From assembly GCA_947460915.1 (NCBI GenBank), contig CANHKJ010000126.1, positions 1 through 8,151 on the forward strand: 8,151 bases of DNA. Reading direction: 5' to 3'. The stretch's first letter is position 1, and the number at the start of each line of letters is the position of its first letter. The position numbers and the translations under genes were made by a program. Below are positions 1 to 5,640 of this stretch, piece by piece. The notes beneath the pieces were generated by a model. The model ran no database searches, was not told the DNA's origin, and saw only the letters and a list, made by a program, of their open reading frames with translations. The DNA comes from Verrucomicrobiia bacterium (GTDB taxonomy: Bacteria > Verrucomicrobiota > Verrucomicrobiia > Verrucomicrobiales > Akkermansiaceae).

Positions 1-265
1 GCAACGACAACTGCGATTTCTTGCCCTTAGGCAAACGCATGGCCACCACACAAGTGACCTCGCCGGTTTTCGTGAAGCGTGGATACCAAACGATGTGATT
101 TTTCTCATGCTTCCAATCAGTGATCGGTTCGTTTTCGCGAAACAGTGCCGCCTCGGCATCCGGTAAGGTGTAGGCCGAGTGTGCGGGCACCACAAAAGGT
201 TCTGCGGAGGCAAGCGATGGCGCAAACAGCGTGAGAACTAGGGAAATGATCCAGGATTTCTGCAT
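1..265 (-). CDS. Secreted protein, N-terminal part (possible DUF5077/DUF3472 family)
   Basis: Only the first 88 codons are present; the gene runs off the left edge. Translation from the ATG at 265-263 begins with a clear Sec signal peptide: MQKSW, a hydrophobic core (IISLVLTLF) and a likely cleavage site after ASA at residue 21. The mature part starts with VPAHSAYTLPD and continues with a tryptophan-rich beta-type stretch (ITDWKHEKNHIVWYP) and a LRLPKGKKS-like segment (MRLPKGKKSQ). From memory this pattern resembles the N-terminal DUF5077-type carbohydrate-associated region that precedes DUF3472 in secreted Verrucomicrobiota proteins. That family assignment is tentative; export is well supported. 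No Shine-Dalgarno sequence lies close to the ATG. The gene follows the TM2 gene on the same strand after a 41-base gap, so co-transcription is possible. Confidence 0.7.
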   Translation of the reverse strand, partial: MQKSWIISLVLTLFAPSLASAEPFVVPAHSAYTLPDAEAALFRENEPITDWKHEKNHIVWYPRFTKTGEVTCVVAMRLPKGKKSQLSL

Positions 266-306
266 GCAGAGACTTTCGCCATCTGTCCTGTTTTGTAAAA
301 CAAAAA

Positions 307-687
307 TTAACCGCGTTCGACAATTTGCTCGTTGAGCGTGAAGAAGTCGTAGATCCAGCCGATGCCGAACAGGCCACCTGTGAACAACCAAACGAGACCG
401 CTAATCCATTTGCCGAGGTAAAAGCGATGCAAGCCGAGAACACCAAGGAACGATTGGAGAATCCAGGCGACGGTGTAGTCGTTGCTCACGACAGGATAGC
501 GCGTTTCCGCTTCGCGCTGCATACTGGGGATCAGAAACAAATCGATCAACCAGCCAATGCCGAGCAGGCCTAAGGTCAGAGCCCAAATCGCACCGCTGAT
601 TTTTTTGCCGTAGTAAAAACGGTGCATGCCCATGAATCCGAAAATCCAAAAGACGTATCCGAGCCAAACTTCGTGTGTGCGTTTCAT
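307..687 (-). CDS. Membrane protein with two tandem TM2 domains
   Basis: A 126-residue protein built from two copies of the TM2 domain, at about residues 9-54 and 74-119. Each copy has two hydrophobic segments joined by a short basic turn. The signature G-x-HRFYxGKxISG appears at residues 20-32 (GMHRFYYGKKISG) and again at 85-97 (GLHRFYLGKWISG), each followed by GIGW and a D (GIGWLID, GIGWIYD). Four membrane passes are therefore expected, with a polar linker at about residues 55-72. The ATG at 687 is preferred because the first TM2 domain starts right after it and AGGGG lies 2 bases upstream; a longer reading from GTG at 756 only adds a non-conserved stretch. TM2 proteins occur across bacteria and their biochemical role is largely unknown, so none is proposed. 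It is divergent from the MBL hydrolase gene. Confidence 0.85.
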   Translation of the reverse strand: MKRTHEVWLGYVFWIFGFMGMHRFYYGKKISGAIWALTLGLLGIGWLIDLFLIPSMQREAETRYPVVSNDYTVAWILQSFLGVLGLHRFYLGKWISGLVWLFTGGLFGIGWIYDFFTLNEQIVERG

Positions 688-695
688 GTCCCCTG

Positions 696-701
696 ATGAT
701 A
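696..701 (-). promoter_or_regulatory. Candidate -10 element of the TM2 gene
   Basis: On the minus strand TATCAT lies 8 bases before the ATG at 687, a good match to a sigma-70 -10 element. No convincing -35 element is seen 16-18 bases further upstream. If used, the leader would be only a few bases long. Confidence 0.3.
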
Positions 702-772
702 GCAGGCTTATCGGTCGCTGCGATGGGAAATATGCGTTATTTTTCGAATGACTCACTTTGCCGAATGCCTAC

Positions 773-800
773 TTGCCCTGTGCCGAAAAATCGATACCTT
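773..800 (+). promoter_or_regulatory. Candidate promoter of the MBL hydrolase gene
   Basis: TTGCCC (773-778), a 16-base spacer and TACCTT (795-800) end 7 bases before the ATG at 808. Transcription would start at or next to the start codon. There is no Shine-Dalgarno sequence, which fits a leaderless or near-leaderless message. The site also argues against the upstream in-frame ATG at 748. Confidence 0.35.
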
Positions 801-807
801 TTCGATC

Positions 808-1806
808 ATGTCATCGCACTCATGGTCACGTCGCGCCTTTCTTGCTAGTTCTGCTGCACTCTTTTCTCAAGCAGGCACTGCCGCTGCACAGGAAACACCT
901 GCTCCCGCCGCGGCGCCGTTTCGCAATCCGAGCATCTATCGCTTCAACATCGGCGAAATCGAAGCATTTTCGATCAGCGATGGACATTCCCTAATCCGCC
1001 CCGCCATGGGCATGATGCATCCGGAAATCGATCGTCCCGTGATGCAAAAAATCATGGAAGACAATTTCGAACGTCTCGATGGCATTCCGCTTTACGTGAA
1101 TATTTTGGTGCTGCGCAAGGGCAAAGAAGTCGCGATCTTCGATGCCGGATTCGGCAAAGGTGGCAACAGCAACTGGGGATGGTTTTTCGATGCGCTCGAT
1201 GCCATCAACATCAAGCGCGAAGATGTCACGGCGGCCTTCCTGAGTCACGCGCACATCGATCACATCGCCGGATTCGTGCTCAACGATGCCATCGCCTTCC
1301 CGAATGCTGAATTCTATTGCACCCAAGAAGAGCTCGATTTCTGGTTCACAAAGGAGCCAGATTTTTCCAAATCCAAACGCGACAAAGGTGAACTACCCGG
1401 CCTGACCCGCGACAACCGCAAGCGCTTTGACATTCTCAAACCCAACACCAAAACTCTCAAGCACGGGTCATCTGTATGGGGTGGCGATATCACGCTGGAA
1501 CTCGCTCCTGGCCACACCGCTGGTCACGCGATTTTCCGGATTCAATCCAAAGGCGAATCCCTTTTACACATCATGGACCTCGCGCATCACCACTTGTTGA
1601 TGTTCGAAAATGTGAACTGGACGATCGCCTTCGATCACGACCCTGAACTCGCTGTAGTCACCCGCAAAAAAGTTTACGCCCAAGCGTTGAGCGAAAAAAC
1701 GCGCCTCTACGGATTCCATTTGCCATGGCCTGCCATCGGTCATCTCGGGCCGAAATCTGCGGATTCCTACGTTTGGATTCCCGAGCGCTTTTCCTGGGGT
1801 TCGTGA
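808..1806 (+). CDS. Tat-exported MBL-fold hydrolase, methyl parathion hydrolase-like
   Basis: A 332-residue metallo-beta-lactamase-fold enzyme with a complete di-metal site: H147-A-H149-I-D151-H152 (the HxHxDH motif), H236 in PGHTAGH, D257 in IMDLAHH, and H304 in FHLPWPAIGH. From memory, methyl parathion hydrolase is 331 residues long with ligands at 147, 149, 151, 152, 234, 255 and 302, and its C-terminal HLPFPGIGH...W-L-P pattern also matches here. The N-terminus is a Tat signal: MSSHSW then SRRAFLAS, a hydrophobic stretch and AAA-Q cleavage near residue 27, so it probably acts in the periplasm with pre-bound metals. The ATG at 808 is chosen because the twin-arginine signal begins there; the ATG at 748 would place 20 non-signal residues in front. 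The natural substrate of this subfamily is uncertain (ester, lactone or phosphotriester), and a quorum-quenching lactonase role is not supported specifically. Confidence 0.88.
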   Translation: MSSHSWSRRAFLASSAALFSQAGTAAAQETPAPAAAPFRNPSIYRFNIGEIEAFSISDGHSLIRPAMGMMHPEIDRPVMQKIMEDNFERLDGIPLYVNILVLRKGKEVAIFDAGFGKGGNSNWGWFFDALDAINIKREDVTAAFLSHAHIDHIAGFVLNDAIAFPNAEFYCTQEELDFWFTKEPDFSKSKRDKGELPGLTRDNRKRFDILKPNTKTLKHGSSVWGGDITLELAPGHTAGHAIFRIQSKGESLLHIMDLAHHHLLMFENVNWTIAFDHDPELAVVTRKKVYAQALSEKTRLYGFHLPWPAIGHLGPKSADSYVWIPERFSWGS

Positions 1807-1813
1807 GGATAGC

Positions 1814-3052
1814 TCAGCTCAGCGCCGCCTGAATTTGCTCTAGCGAAATACCACGCATCAAGAAGGCTTTTACAATAGTGTCCTCGATCAAGTTGTTCGG
1901 ACATGAGGCACCAGCAGTGACTCCAATCACGGCTGGCGCTTCACCTAACAAAAATTGTGGATAGCTGCTGGTGATTTCTTTTTTCTCATGCAGATCGTAG
2001 TGCACGATTTCCTCTAACGATTTCAAACATTCGGCATTGCGAATGAAAAATGTTGGCAGCGATTGCTCACCGATCTCGACAAGGTGTGTGGTGTTAGAGC
2101 TATTGTATCCACCCACGACGAAGAGCACGTCCATCGGTTTGCGCAGCATGTCAAATAAAGCATCCTGGCGCTCTTGCGTGGCTCCACAGATGGTATCGAA
2201 CATTTGGAAATTCTCGGCGTGACCATCACGTGCAGTGATCGAGGTCTTGATGCGTTGCTGAATTTCTTCGGTCTCGCTTTTTAGCATGGTTGTCTGGTTG
2301 GCGACGCCGACGCGGGTGAGATGCACATCGGGATCGAAACCTGGCGACATCGCTTCAGCGAAGGTTGCGAGGAACTCTTCGCGATTTCCCTGCCCCTGAA
2401 TGTAGCGACAAACATAATCGGTATGCGCAAGGGTGAGGATGATCAGATAGTGGCCTTGTCCATTTTCGCCCATAGCGCGGGAGGCTGTGGCGCGGGTCTC
2501 TTCATGGCCTGCCTTGCCGTGAATGATACTAGTGATACCATCTTTGGCGTAGGAACGCACGCGGCGCCAGACTTTCATGACATCGCCGCATGTGGTATCG
2601 ACGATGTAACAGCCCTTGGCATCGATTTTGTCCATGAACGCCGTGGGTGCACCAAAGGCCGGCACGATGACAACGTCCTCTGCAGTCAAGTTGTCATAGT
2701 CAGCGCTCAATTCCTGCCACGGCAGCGAGACGATACCCATGTCAACGAGCTGGCGGTTGACCTCAGGGTTGTGAATGATTTCGCCGATGAGAAAAATCCG
2801 ATTGTCAGGAAACACCTTGCGCGAGGCGTAGGCGAGATCGATGGCGCGCTCGACGCCGTAACAAAAGCCGAACTCTTGAGCGAGGCGTAGTGTGGTATTA
2901 CCGATCACCAATTCGCCATGCAGATCACGCAGGCGCTCGACGATGGATGATTTGTAATGCTTGGCCACCTCGGCCGTGACCAACTCCATCACATCGGGGC
3001 GACGGACATTGACTCGGTTGCGTTTGATGGAAGATTCAGGTGTTTGCGGCAT
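1814..3052 (-). CDS. ispH: 4-hydroxy-3-methylbut-2-enyl diphosphate reductase, long plant/cyanobacterial type
   Basis: IspH reduces HMBPP to isopentenyl and dimethylallyl diphosphate, the last step of the MEP pathway, with a 4Fe-4S cluster in the cytoplasm. The three cluster cysteines are visible: C64 in FGFCYGVERA, C155 in DTTCGDV and C289 in TICGATQERQDA. Other active-site residues are H94 (IIHNPEV), H183 and E185 (GHEET), T254/T255 (ANQTTML) and N317 in GGYNSSNT. The protein is 412 residues, well over the roughly 310 of the E. coli form, and its TSIIHGK, FDPDV and TMLKSETEEI segments match the plant/cyanobacterial class. As in that class, the E. coli AHG histidine is replaced (PAFG, F133). 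The ATG at 3052 is chosen because a promoter-like site ends 9 bases upstream; the ATG at 3106 would add 18 residues (IFLIGNLSVFGY) and cannot be excluded. No Shine-Dalgarno is seen at either. It converges on the MBL gene with a 7-base gap. Confidence 0.95.
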   Translation of the reverse strand: MPQTPESSIKRNRVNVRRPDVMELVTAEVAKHYKSSIVERLRDLHGELVIGNTTLRLAQEFGFCYGVERAIDLAYASRKVFPDNRIFLIGEIIHNPEVNRQLVDMGIVSLPWQELSADYDNLTAEDVVIVPAFGAPTAFMDKIDAKGCYIVDTTCGDVMKVWRRVRSYAKDGITSIIHGKAGHEETRATASRAMGENGQGHYLIILTLAHTDYVCRYIQGQGNREEFLATFAEAMSPGFDPDVHLTRVGVANQTTMLKSETEEIQQRIKTSITARDGHAENFQMFDTICGATQERQDALFDMLRKPMDVLFVVGGYNSSNTTHLVEIGEQSLPTFFIRNAECLKSLEEIVHYDLHEKKEITSSYPQFLLGEAPAVIGVTAGASCPNNLIEDTIVKAFLMRGISLEQIQAALS

Positions 3053-3061
3053 GGCAGAGGT

Positions 3062-3090
3062 GATGTAACCGAAAACTGACAGATTACCAA
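3062..3090 (-). promoter_or_regulatory. Candidate proximal promoter of ispH
   Basis: On the minus strand TTGGTA (3090-3085), a 17-base spacer and TACATC (3067-3062) end 9 bases before the ATG at 3052. The match to consensus is modest, but the position repeats the arrangement seen at other genes of this window and supports the shorter start. Confidence 0.3.
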
Positions 3091-3144
3091 TCAAGAAAAT
3101 CGGCATGTTGTGGCCGAGAGGCTAAAATACTCACAGTTTGCGAG

Positions 3145-3174
3145 AATATGCGGACTTTTTTCCCATACTGTCAA
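3145..3174 (-). promoter_or_regulatory. Candidate distal promoter of ispH
   Basis: On the minus strand a perfect TTGACA (3174-3169) is followed, after an 18-base spacer, by CATATT (3150-3145). Transcription would begin near 3138, giving about 86 bases of leader to the ATG at 3052 or about 32 to the ATG at 3106. This is the best -35 hexamer in the window. If it is the main promoter, the longer reading of ispH becomes possible. Confidence 0.4.
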
Positions 3175-3192
3175 ATTTTTTTCATGTAGGGC

Positions 3193-3220
3193 TTGTTTTC
3201 TGATATTTCTCTGTTATGCC
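3193..3220 (+). promoter_or_regulatory. Candidate promoter of the HAD phosphatase gene
   Basis: TTGTTT (3193-3198), a 16-base spacer and TATGCC (3215-3220) end 11 bases before the ATG at 3232. The TTG of the -35 is also an in-frame possible start, but reading it as promoter gives a better N-terminus. No Shine-Dalgarno is present. Confidence 0.3.
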
Positions 3221-3231
3221 CCTTGGCAGCC

Positions 3232-3840
3232 ATGGCCACCGTAGGTTCAATCAGCATTCCCCAACAAGGTTTTTCCGCCGTGATTTTTGATTGCGATGGC
3301 ACTCTCGTCGATACCATGCCCGCTCACTTTGAGGCTTGGTGTGAGGCCTTAGCGCAGTTCGGTGCTGCCAATGTTTTGGCAGAAGATGTGTTCTACGCCA
3401 TGGGTGGACGCCCGACCAAAGACATCGTCATGGATCTCAATGCCGAGTATGGACTCAAGCTCGATCCGGCACGCGTAGCTCTTTCCAAGCGTGAAGCATT
3501 TTTGCGCAAGCTGCACGCCTGTGAATTGATCGAGGAAGTCGCTGATTTCGCGCGCAGCATGCGCGGCAAGGTGCCCATGGGCATCGCCACGGGTGGTTCG
3601 CGTTTCGTAATCGAAAAAACACTCCAAGTCGTCGGCGTGTCCGATTGGTTTGATGAGGTCATCACCGCAGATGATGTTTCGAATGGCAAACCCGCACCTG
3701 ACATCTACCTCGAAGCCGCGCGCCGTCTTGGTGTTTCTCCCATGAAGTGCCTCGCCTTCGAGGATGCGCCTGCGGGCATTGATTCAGCACGTGCCGCTGG
3801 CATGATGATCGTGGAAATCCCGTGCCCCACTCGGGTATAG
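3232..3840 (+). CDS. HAD-superfamily phosphatase, YqaB/beta-phosphoglucomutase-like
   Basis: A 202-residue cytoplasmic haloacid dehalogenase hydrolase, presumably acting on a small phosphorylated sugar. All four HAD motifs are present: motif I DCDGTLVDT with nucleophile D20 and general acid/base D22; motif II threonine T120 in GIATGGSR; motif III lysine K153 in NGKPAPD; motif IV acidic pair E177-D178 in FEDAPAGI. Residues 28 to about 100 form the helical C1 cap typical of the beta-phosphoglucomutase subgroup (MPAHFEAWCEAL, then GGRPTKDIV). Overall it reads much like E. coli YqaB, a fructose-1-phosphate phosphatase, but the substrate cannot be read from the sequence. The ATG at 3232 puts motif I at the usual distance from the N-terminus; the TTG at 3193 would add 13 non-conserved residues. 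It is divergent from ispH, and the sulfatase starts 68 bases downstream with its own promoter candidate. Confidence 0.88.
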   Translation: MATVGSISIPQQGFSAVIFDCDGTLVDTMPAHFEAWCEALAQFGAANVLAEDVFYAMGGRPTKDIVMDLNAEYGLKLDPARVALSKREAFLRKLHACELIEEVADFARSMRGKVPMGIATGGSRFVIEKTLQVVGVSDWFDEVITADDVSNGKPAPDIYLEAARRLGVSPMKCLAFEDAPAGIDSARAAGMMIVEIPCPTRV

Positions 3841-3873
3841 TTTTTCCGCTGAGCGCCGCTGCATCAAATCTTC

Positions 3874-3902
3874 TTGTCATGCTTCTTCATGAAGGCTAAT
3901 GA
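3874..3902 (+). promoter_or_regulatory. Candidate promoter of the sulfatase gene
   Basis: TTGTCA (3874-3879), a 17-base spacer and TAATGA (3897-3902) end 6 bases before the ATG at 3909. This is the best-scoring pair by eye among the start-proximal sites. GAAGG at 3891-3895 is 13 bases from the ATG, too far for a typical Shine-Dalgarno sequence. Confidence 0.42.
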
Positions 3903-3908
3903 CTTGTT

Positions 3909-5360
3909 ATGTTTTTCCGCTCCTTGCATCACGCACTCGCGCTGCTAGCTCTCAGTTATTCGCTTCAGGCGGCTCCATCCACGCCAAACATTGTCTTCAT
4001 CATCACGGATGATCAGGCCATCGACACCATCGCTGCGGGCAAGATGTGGGGCGCCGAAAGAAGTAACTTGAACACGCCGAACCTCGATGCGCTTTACCAA
4101 TCGGGCACCGTATTTCGCCAAGCCTACAACATGGGCGCTTGGCACGGCGCTGTTTGTGTCGCCAGCCGATCCATGCTGATGACGGGACGTTTTGTTTGGC
4201 AAACACAACGCGAAGAAAAAAGCAAGTTCGCTGCTACCATCGCGAATGAAAAAACTTGGTCGCAGCGGATGAAGGAAGCAGGCTATACCACGTATCTCTC
4301 GGGAAAATGGCACGTGCAGGCCGATGCGAAAAAACTTTTCGACCACACCGTGCACATTCGCCCGGGCATGGCAAGTACCGTGAAACAATCCTACAATCGA
4401 CCACAAGACGGCAAACCCGAGGTGTGGAAATCGTCCGACCCTAAAAATGGGGGCTTATGGGAAGGCGGAAAGCATTGGTCCGAGGTTCTTGCCGATGACG
4501 CCGAAGCATTCGTCAAACAAGCGGCCGTAGAAACGAAACCCTTTTTCATGTATCTAGCCTTCAATGCGCCACACGATCCCCGCCAAGCTCCGCAAGCATG
4601 GTTGGATCGATACAATGCGGCATCTCTACCAGTTCCTGAAAACTATGAACCACTTCAACAACACCGAAGAATCATGGGCCTCGAGGGAGCAGTCGGCGGC
4701 AGTGTGATGCGCGATGAACAACTCGCACCATTCCCGCGCACCGAGCAGGCCGTGCGCATCCATCGGCAAGAATATTACGCCATGGTCTCTCACCTCGATG
4801 CCCAAGTCGGGCGCATGCTCAAGGCCTTGGAAACAGCCGGGGTGAGGAAAAACACCATTGTCATTTTCACCTCGGACCACGGCCTCGCCATCGGACGTCA
4901 TGGACTAATGGGCAAGCAAAACATGTATGAACATTCATTGCGTGTTCCGTTCGTCATCAGTGGTCCCTCGATCCCAAAAGGCAAAGTAATCGACGAACGC
5001 ATCTACATGCAAGACGCCGTCACAACCACACTTGAGCTCGCCCATGCTGATACAAAAGGTCTAGATTTTCGCAGCCTGTTGCCGCTGCTTCACGACAAAA
5101 AGGAAAAACACTACGATGCCATCTATGGAGCCTTCACGGCGACTCACCAGCGCGCCGTGATTGATGGCACCCACAAGCTCATTCTCTATCCCAAGGGGAA
5201 AGTCTCCTTACTTTTCGATCTCGATGCCGATCCGCTCGAAAAAAATCCACTCGACGATCCCTCTCGCAAAAAACAACTCTTCGCCAAACTTCTCACGCTC
5301 CAGAAAAACACTGGCGACCCTCTCGATCTGAGCGCCCTCTATCCCGAGCTCATGCCTTAG
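3909..5360 (+). CDS. Secreted formylglycine-dependent sulfatase
   Basis: A 483-residue type I sulfatase that hydrolyses sulfate esters. The N-terminus is a Sec signal peptide (MFFRSLHHALALLALS, cleavage near residue 21 after SLQA), so it acts in the periplasm or outside. Metal-binding D34-D35 sit in IITDDQ. The modified residue is C83 in CVASR, with R87; the usual proline of CxPxR is alanine here. Further active-site residues follow family positions: K133 and H135 in SGKWH, H222 in APHDP, D323-H324 in TSDHG, and K336 in MGKQNMYEHS. The C-terminal part (about 385-483) has the usual small subdomain with KLILYPKG and LFDLDADPLEKNPL. The cysteine must become formylglycine; no maturase gene (FGE or anSME) is in the window. 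The substrate is unknown; a sulfated polysaccharide fits the presumed lifestyle. It is complete and reads as an ordinary, intact enzyme. Confidence 0.93.
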   Translation: MFFRSLHHALALLALSYSLQAAPSTPNIVFIITDDQAIDTIAAGKMWGAERSNLNTPNLDALYQSGTVFRQAYNMGAWHGAVCVASRSMLMTGRFVWQTQREEKSKFAATIANEKTWSQRMKEAGYTTYLSGKWHVQADAKKLFDHTVHIRPGMASTVKQSYNRPQDGKPEVWKSSDPKNGGLWEGGKHWSEVLADDAEAFVKQAAVETKPFFMYLAFNAPHDPRQAPQAWLDRYNAASLPVPENYEPLQQHRRIMGLEGAVGGSVMRDEQLAPFPRTEQAVRIHRQEYYAMVSHLDAQVGRMLKALETAGVRKNTIVIFTSDHGLAIGRHGLMGKQNMYEHSLRVPFVISGPSIPKGKVIDERIYMQDAVTTTLELAHADTKGLDFRSLLPLLHDKKEKHYDAIYGAFTATHQRAVIDGTHKLILYPKGKVSLLFDLDADPLEKNPLDDPSRKKQLFAKLLTLQKNTGDPLDLSALYPELMP

Positions 5361-5372
5361 GCACGAGGTTTT

Positions 5373-5391
5373 CCTCAGGTGCAGGCTGAGG
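5373..5391. terminator. Hairpin between the sulfatase and the short minus-strand ORF
   Basis: CCTCAG (5373-5378) and CTGAGG (5386-5391) form a perfect 6-base-pair stem with a 7-base loop, 12 bases after the sulfatase stop. It also lies directly downstream of the minus-strand ORF ending at 5402, so it could serve both directions. No T-tract follows on either strand, which lowers confidence in intrinsic termination. GAGG at 5365-5368 could pair with 5373-5376 as an alternative small stem. Confidence 0.4.
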
Positions 5392-5401
5392 TTCTGCATC
5401 A

Positions 5402-5509
5402 TTAAGCCCTGAAGGATTTCATTGTAGCGATATCATAGGGATTGAGACCGCGAGACATCATTGACGTAATCTTGTTTTTTTCAGTCAGGTTCAAAGGCAT
5501 TGTTACCAT
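5402..5509 (-). CDS. Short ORF, 35 residues, helix-turn-helix-like; may be a gene or a remnant
   Basis: The minus strand encodes 35 residues from ATG 5509 to TAA 5404-5402, with an alternative ATG three codons later (5500). Residues 7-17 (NLTEKNKITSM) look like an amphipathic helix. They are followed by SRGLNPYDIATMKS, which has the spacing of a helix-turn-helix: glycine-containing turn, then a helix with I-A. I do not recognise it. In favour of a real gene: it lies wholly in an intergenic space, reads like protein, has TAAGCT ending 6 bases before the ATG as at other starts here, and has a hairpin right after its stop. Against: it is very short, lacks a matching -35 and a Shine-Dalgarno sequence, and could be the tail of a decayed regulator or transposase. 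No function is proposed. Confidence 0.3.
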   Translation of the reverse strand: MVTMPLNLTEKNKITSMMSRGLNPYDIATMKSFRA

Positions 5510-5606
5510 ATTGATAGCTTAGGCCCTAGGGGAAATCATGCATATTCTGCAATTGTATTGTTGAAATTCGTAAAAGTGGAATTTTAGTTCCATCCATCCG
5601 AAAAAG
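5510..5606. other. Intergenic region with palindromes, upstream of the esterase gene
   Basis: This AT-rich stretch separates the short minus-strand ORF from the divergent esterase gene. It holds a perfect 8-base palindrome CCCTAGGG (5524-5531), ATGCAT (5538-5543), and GCATATTCTG (5540-5549), which recurs in shortened form as GCATTCTG (5611-5618) across the esterase -35. These could be operator half-sites, but nothing identifies a regulator. Confidence 0.25.
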
Positions 5607-5634
5607 TTGTGCATTCTGAAAATTTGGCTACGCT
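5607..5634 (+). promoter_or_regulatory. Candidate promoter of the esterase gene
   Basis: TTGTGC (5607-5612), a 16-base spacer and TACGCT (5629-5634) end 6 bases before the ATG at 5641. The spacing equals that at the MBL gene. No Shine-Dalgarno sequence precedes the ATG. Confidence 0.37.
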
Positions 5635-5640
5635 AAGCGC

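Noticed and set aside
291..305. Hairpin TTTTGT-AAA-ACAAAA after the TM2 gene as a terminator
   Set aside because: The stem is all A/T except one pair and no T-tract follows on the minus strand, so it is too weak to call.
117..446. 109-codon minus-strand frame spanning the gap before the secreted protein gene
   Set aside because: It overlaps both the signal-peptide gene and the TM2 gene in another frame and has no domain-like content.
688..756. GTG-initiated 23-residue extension of the TM2 protein
   Set aside because: The extra residues are not domain-like, the codon is GTG, and the ATG at 687 sits directly before the first TM2 domain with AGGGG just upstream.
748..807. Upstream in-frame ATG that would extend the MBL hydrolase by 20 residues
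   Set aside because: The twin-arginine signal begins at the ATG at 808 and must be near the N-terminus; a promoter-like site overlaps the extension.
808..1806. Assignment of the MBL protein as a quorum-quenching AHL lactonase
   Set aside because: The HxHxDH motif is shared by many MBL enzymes; length, ligand spacing and C-terminus fit methyl parathion hydrolase better.
2321..2890. 189-codon open frame on the plus strand
   Set aside because: It lies entirely within ispH on the opposite strand, and its translation shows no recognisable motif, so it is a shadow frame.
3193..3231. TTG start adding 13 residues to the HAD phosphatase
   Set aside because: The catalytic DCDGT motif is already at residue 20 from the ATG at 3232, and the TTG forms part of a promoter-like pair.
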